A stretch of 64,000 nucleotides of DNA, taken from Candidatus Jordarchaeales archaeon. GTDB lineage: Archaea; Asgardarchaeota; Jordiarchaeia; Jordiarchaeales; Freyrarchaeaceae. Positions 62,029 to 64,000 of this stretch are shown here, in pieces. A program made the position numbers and the translations under genes. How positions within the stretch are numbered: position 1 is the first letter of the stretch; each line of letters opens with the position of its first letter. The DNA lies in contig JAWAHN010000001.1 in NCBI GenBank assembly GCA_038889235.1, positions 280,403 to 344,402 on the forward strand, read 5' to 3'. The notes under the pieces are model-generated. The model was given only the letters and a program-made list of their open reading frames with translations, was not told the DNA's origin and searched no databases.

Positions 62029-64000
62029 TTACTTTGTTCTCTTGATACGCACTCGCGAAAGTATTCGCCTTACCGGCTTCTCTGCGGCTCTTCTCGGAAT
62101 TCTCACGCGCGCTCTTTCACGTATCGCTCTTGCTCTGATTGCCATGCCTCTCTTCAGGAGGTTAACCTTACCGGATAAGAATATTTCTATTGTAGCTACT
62201 TTCGCCACTGCTGACCTGGCTGTGGAGCCTGCACGCCTCGCAACGGCGCTCATCCTGCTGCTAGCCCTTGAAGCTAGGCGTCTGGCTACCTGTATTCTTT
62301 CTGCAAATGGACGAGTGCGGCGTGAAACCCTCTCCTCAATGGACGCGATGGCTAGAGCGATGCGGCGTGAAACCCTGTTCTGTGAAGCCAACATGTATCC
62401 TTTGGCGAGCGGCTTCCTGAGCAGTGAAGCTGTGCGCCGTGCCATCCGTTCGCCGAGCGGCGCTAAGCGGCTTTTGACTCTAACATAGGCTACACGGACT
62501 CTGGTTTCTGGGCCGAGTGCTTTCCTATATGCTTTGCTTGCCATCCTTCCTGAGGCTATGGCGACTGGTGGAATTATGAGTCTTGCCACGATGAGCCCCA
62601 CTAGAGCTAAGGTTAAGAGTATGGGCAACGTGAGCGGGAGAATTACTGATATTAGGGGCACCGTTGCTACCGGCGTAACTGCCACCGCTTGGGAGATAGA
62701 AATAATGGCGTTCTGTCCAAGTGACGGAGTGCTGAGGGCGAGAAGCGAGCCAGAAATATCGGATAGACCCGTTATTACGACTCCGTTCTCGGTTACCGTC
62801 ATTATCCCGTTGACCACTGTTGAGCCAAGGATCAACGACTGCAACATAACGATTTGCCCCATAGTGTCCATTGACGAGGTGAGCAAACCTGCTGGCGGAA
62901 GGTTTCCTGTAAGGAGCTGGAAGAGACCTCTCACCGTGGTCTTGCCTACGGTTATTATCTGTGAAAGGATAACTGTGTTTCCGCTTATTTCAGGGTTCTT
63001 GACTGTCAGGCTACCTGTCGTAGAAACGCTGCCCGTTATCTTCACGCTGCCCGCTATCTCTGTTCCAACCCTAGTTATCTTCAGCAAGCCATCCATAACT
63101 TCGACACGACCGTTAATCACCGTGGTGCCAAGTGTGACCATGCTGTCGGCCCTCAAAGTTATCTCTCCAAACATTATATTGTTCGTATTCACCCTGCCCG
63201 AGAGGGAAACCCTACCACTAATCGTCGAAGCGCCAGTCATAATTATTGTGCCCTCCATGCTCACGTTGCCAGCTATACTCACCAAGCCTGAAACTCCAAG
63301 GTTGCCCAAGACAGCCACGTCTCCAAACATGAACATACCAGAGGAGTTCAAAGTGACGCTTCCCGAACCCATAGACATCAAACCATTGATCAACGATGAA
63401 CCATTTATCAGGACGAGGCCATAAGCATTCATGACGCCGCTAAGCCTCGAAACTCCATTAATGTCCGAAGCACCCGAAGATGAAAGCGAACCGGAAATGA
63501 CGCTCATACCACTAAGAGACACTGAGCCATTAATGCTTGTAGAGCCTTCCAGCACTCGGAGACTAAGCGACCCCCTTCCAACGTCGACGACCACGCCACC
63601 CGAGGACACCCTAATTGACGCACCTGCAAGCAACAATGAACCAACGACGGAAGCATTCGAAATCGCAATGCGCCCATCTAAACTCAAACCACCAGCAGAA
63701 GCACTCAGACTAAGAACACCCGAAACATCAACATTACCACTCATACTCAAGCTACCGTTCATCGACGAAACCCGCACACTACCAGAGCCAAGCCCAACGC
63801 TCACTCCCTCACTGAAAACTCTAAGACTAACAGTAGACAGACTAGCCGAAGCACTCAGGGCGACGTTGAGGAGCTGCAGTGAGCCGTCGAGCGTTATGCT
63901 GCCCGACGGCAGGCTGACAACAGTCCTGCCATCCATGCTCAGGCTGCCGGTCACGCTAAGCACTCCGCTGAGGTTCGCCTGCAGGCTGCTGCCAGCACCC
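62029..64000 (-). CDS. Beta-solenoid surface protein with C-terminal membrane span and basic tail (partial, N terminus beyond window)
   Basis: The frame is open to the right edge, so at least 657 residues are present and the signal peptide is missing. The visible part consists of glycine/serine/valine repeats (SISGSVSLSG-like, for example VSLSGMSVISGSLSSSGASDINGV). A membrane span follows (ILPLTLPILLTLALVGLIV), then the motif ARLIIPPVAIASGRMA and GPETR, and about 165 very Arg-rich residues ending RRILSRVRIKRTK. Motif and tail match the protein at 58101-61643, and pieces such as TTSTGSLT-/-TVIN- repeats and the ITGSVSTTGSLTVKNPEISG region are shared. A structural cell-envelope role is inferred. 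Confidence 0.8.
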   Translation of the reverse strand, partial: GAGSSLQANLSGVLSVTGSLSMDGRTVVSLPSGSITLDGSLQLLNVALSASASLSTVSLRVFSEGVSVGLGSGSVRVSSMNGSLSMSGNVDVSGVLSLSASAGGLSLDGRIAISNASVVGSLLLAGASIRVSSGGVVVDVGRGSLSLRVLEGSTSINGSVSLSGMSVISGSLSSSGASDINGVSRLSGVMNAYGLVLINGSSLINGLMSMGSGSVTLNSSGMFMFGDVAVLGNLGVSGLVSIAGNVSMEGTIIMTGASTISGRVSLSGRVNTNNIMFGEITLRADSMVTLGTTVINGRVEVMDGLLKITRVGTEIAGSVKITGSVSTTGSLTVKNPEISGNTVILSQIITVGKTTVRGLFQLLTGNLPPAGLLTSSMDTMGQIVMLQSLILGSTVVNGIMTVTENGVVITGLSDISGSLLALSTPSLGQNAIISISQAVAVTPVATVPLISVILPLTLPILLTLALVGLIVARLIIPPVAIASGRMASKAYRKALGPETRVRVAYVRVKSRLAPLGERMARRTASLLRKPLAKGYMLASQNRVSRRIALAIASIEERVSRRTRPFAERIQVARRLASRASSRMSAVARRAGSTARSAVAKVATIEIFLSGKVNLLKRGMAIRARAIRERARVRIPRRAAEKPVRRILSRVRIKRTK

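Noticed and set aside
61807..62178. Plus-strand frame of 123 codons
   Set aside because: It has no ribosome site, runs from AT-rich spacer into the antisense of the Arg-rich tail, and has low-complexity composition.
1..64000. CRISPR arrays, rRNA genes, complete insertion sequences, prophage
   Set aside because: No regularly spaced repeats, rRNA-like blocks, full transposase or phage structural genes were seen on either strand.

Overview
The window is archaeal. The evidence is a Mer-type F420-dependent methylene-tetrahydromethanopterin reductase, a heterodisulfide-reductase (HdrABC) cluster, an FmdE-family protein, archaeal-size inositol-phosphate synthase, an AK6-type kinase, thiolase plus DUF35, two VapBC pairs, TTTATA-type TATA boxes, and a tRNA interrupted by very short introns of the archaeal splicing-endonuclease type. 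Starts are often GTG or TTG with strong GGAGG/GGTGA ribosome binding sites. The lineage cannot be fixed by eye. Noncanonical tRNA introns are best known from TACK archaea, and the selenocysteine tRNA points to a selenium-using lineage such as an Asgard or methanogen relative.

Layout. 1-8057: partial ADP-forming acyl-CoA synthetase, a methyltransferase, a VapBC pair, and the leftward set PaaK ligase / SIS protein / HAD-like protein. 8156-13081: sugar-nucleotide-type SDR, an aconitase-family small subunit, OsmC, nitroreductase, acylphosphatase, DUF47. 13268-23601: the C1/redox core: metV-metF, UbiA prenyltransferase, inositol-1-phosphate synthase, mer, and, divergent from mer, hdrA(-mvhD fusion), an eight-cluster polyferredoxin, hdrC and hdrB. 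23619-31060: a second OsmC, a decayed RimK-like ATP-grasp gene, a second VapBC pair, a surface protein next to a membrane-tethered winged-helix regulator, TauE/SafE, and a decayed MNT-HEPN pair. 31190-45209: FmdE, isocitrate dehydrogenase, a second methyltransferase, a CocE-type hydrolase with cupredoxin-like tail, AK6 kinase, helical-repeat protein, radical SAM/SPASM protein, MFS transporter. 46324-53444: DUF35/thiolase, endonuclease IV, aminotransferase, a decayed MDP-1-like phosphatase, DUF47 and GMP synthetase. 53457-64000: small unknowns, an AIR-synthase relative, a selenocysteine tRNA, an acyl-CoA ligase, and two giant beta-solenoid surface proteins with very basic C-terminal tails.

How it fits together. 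The metVF, mer and hdr genes suggest methylene-pterin reduction coupled to ferredoxin, hydrogen or F420 through an Hdr complex, as in reductive acetyl-CoA metabolism run in either direction. The three acyl-CoA ligases/synthetases and thiolase suggest organic-acid turnover. Most striking is a gene at 55593-55735 (minus) that folds as tRNA-Sec (9+4 acceptor/T domain, UCA anticodon, G73, encoded CCA), but only after a 12-nt anticodon-loop intron and an 18-nt T-loop intron are removed, with a probable third intron of about 20 nt in the D arm. No rRNA, CRISPR array or complete insertion sequence was seen.
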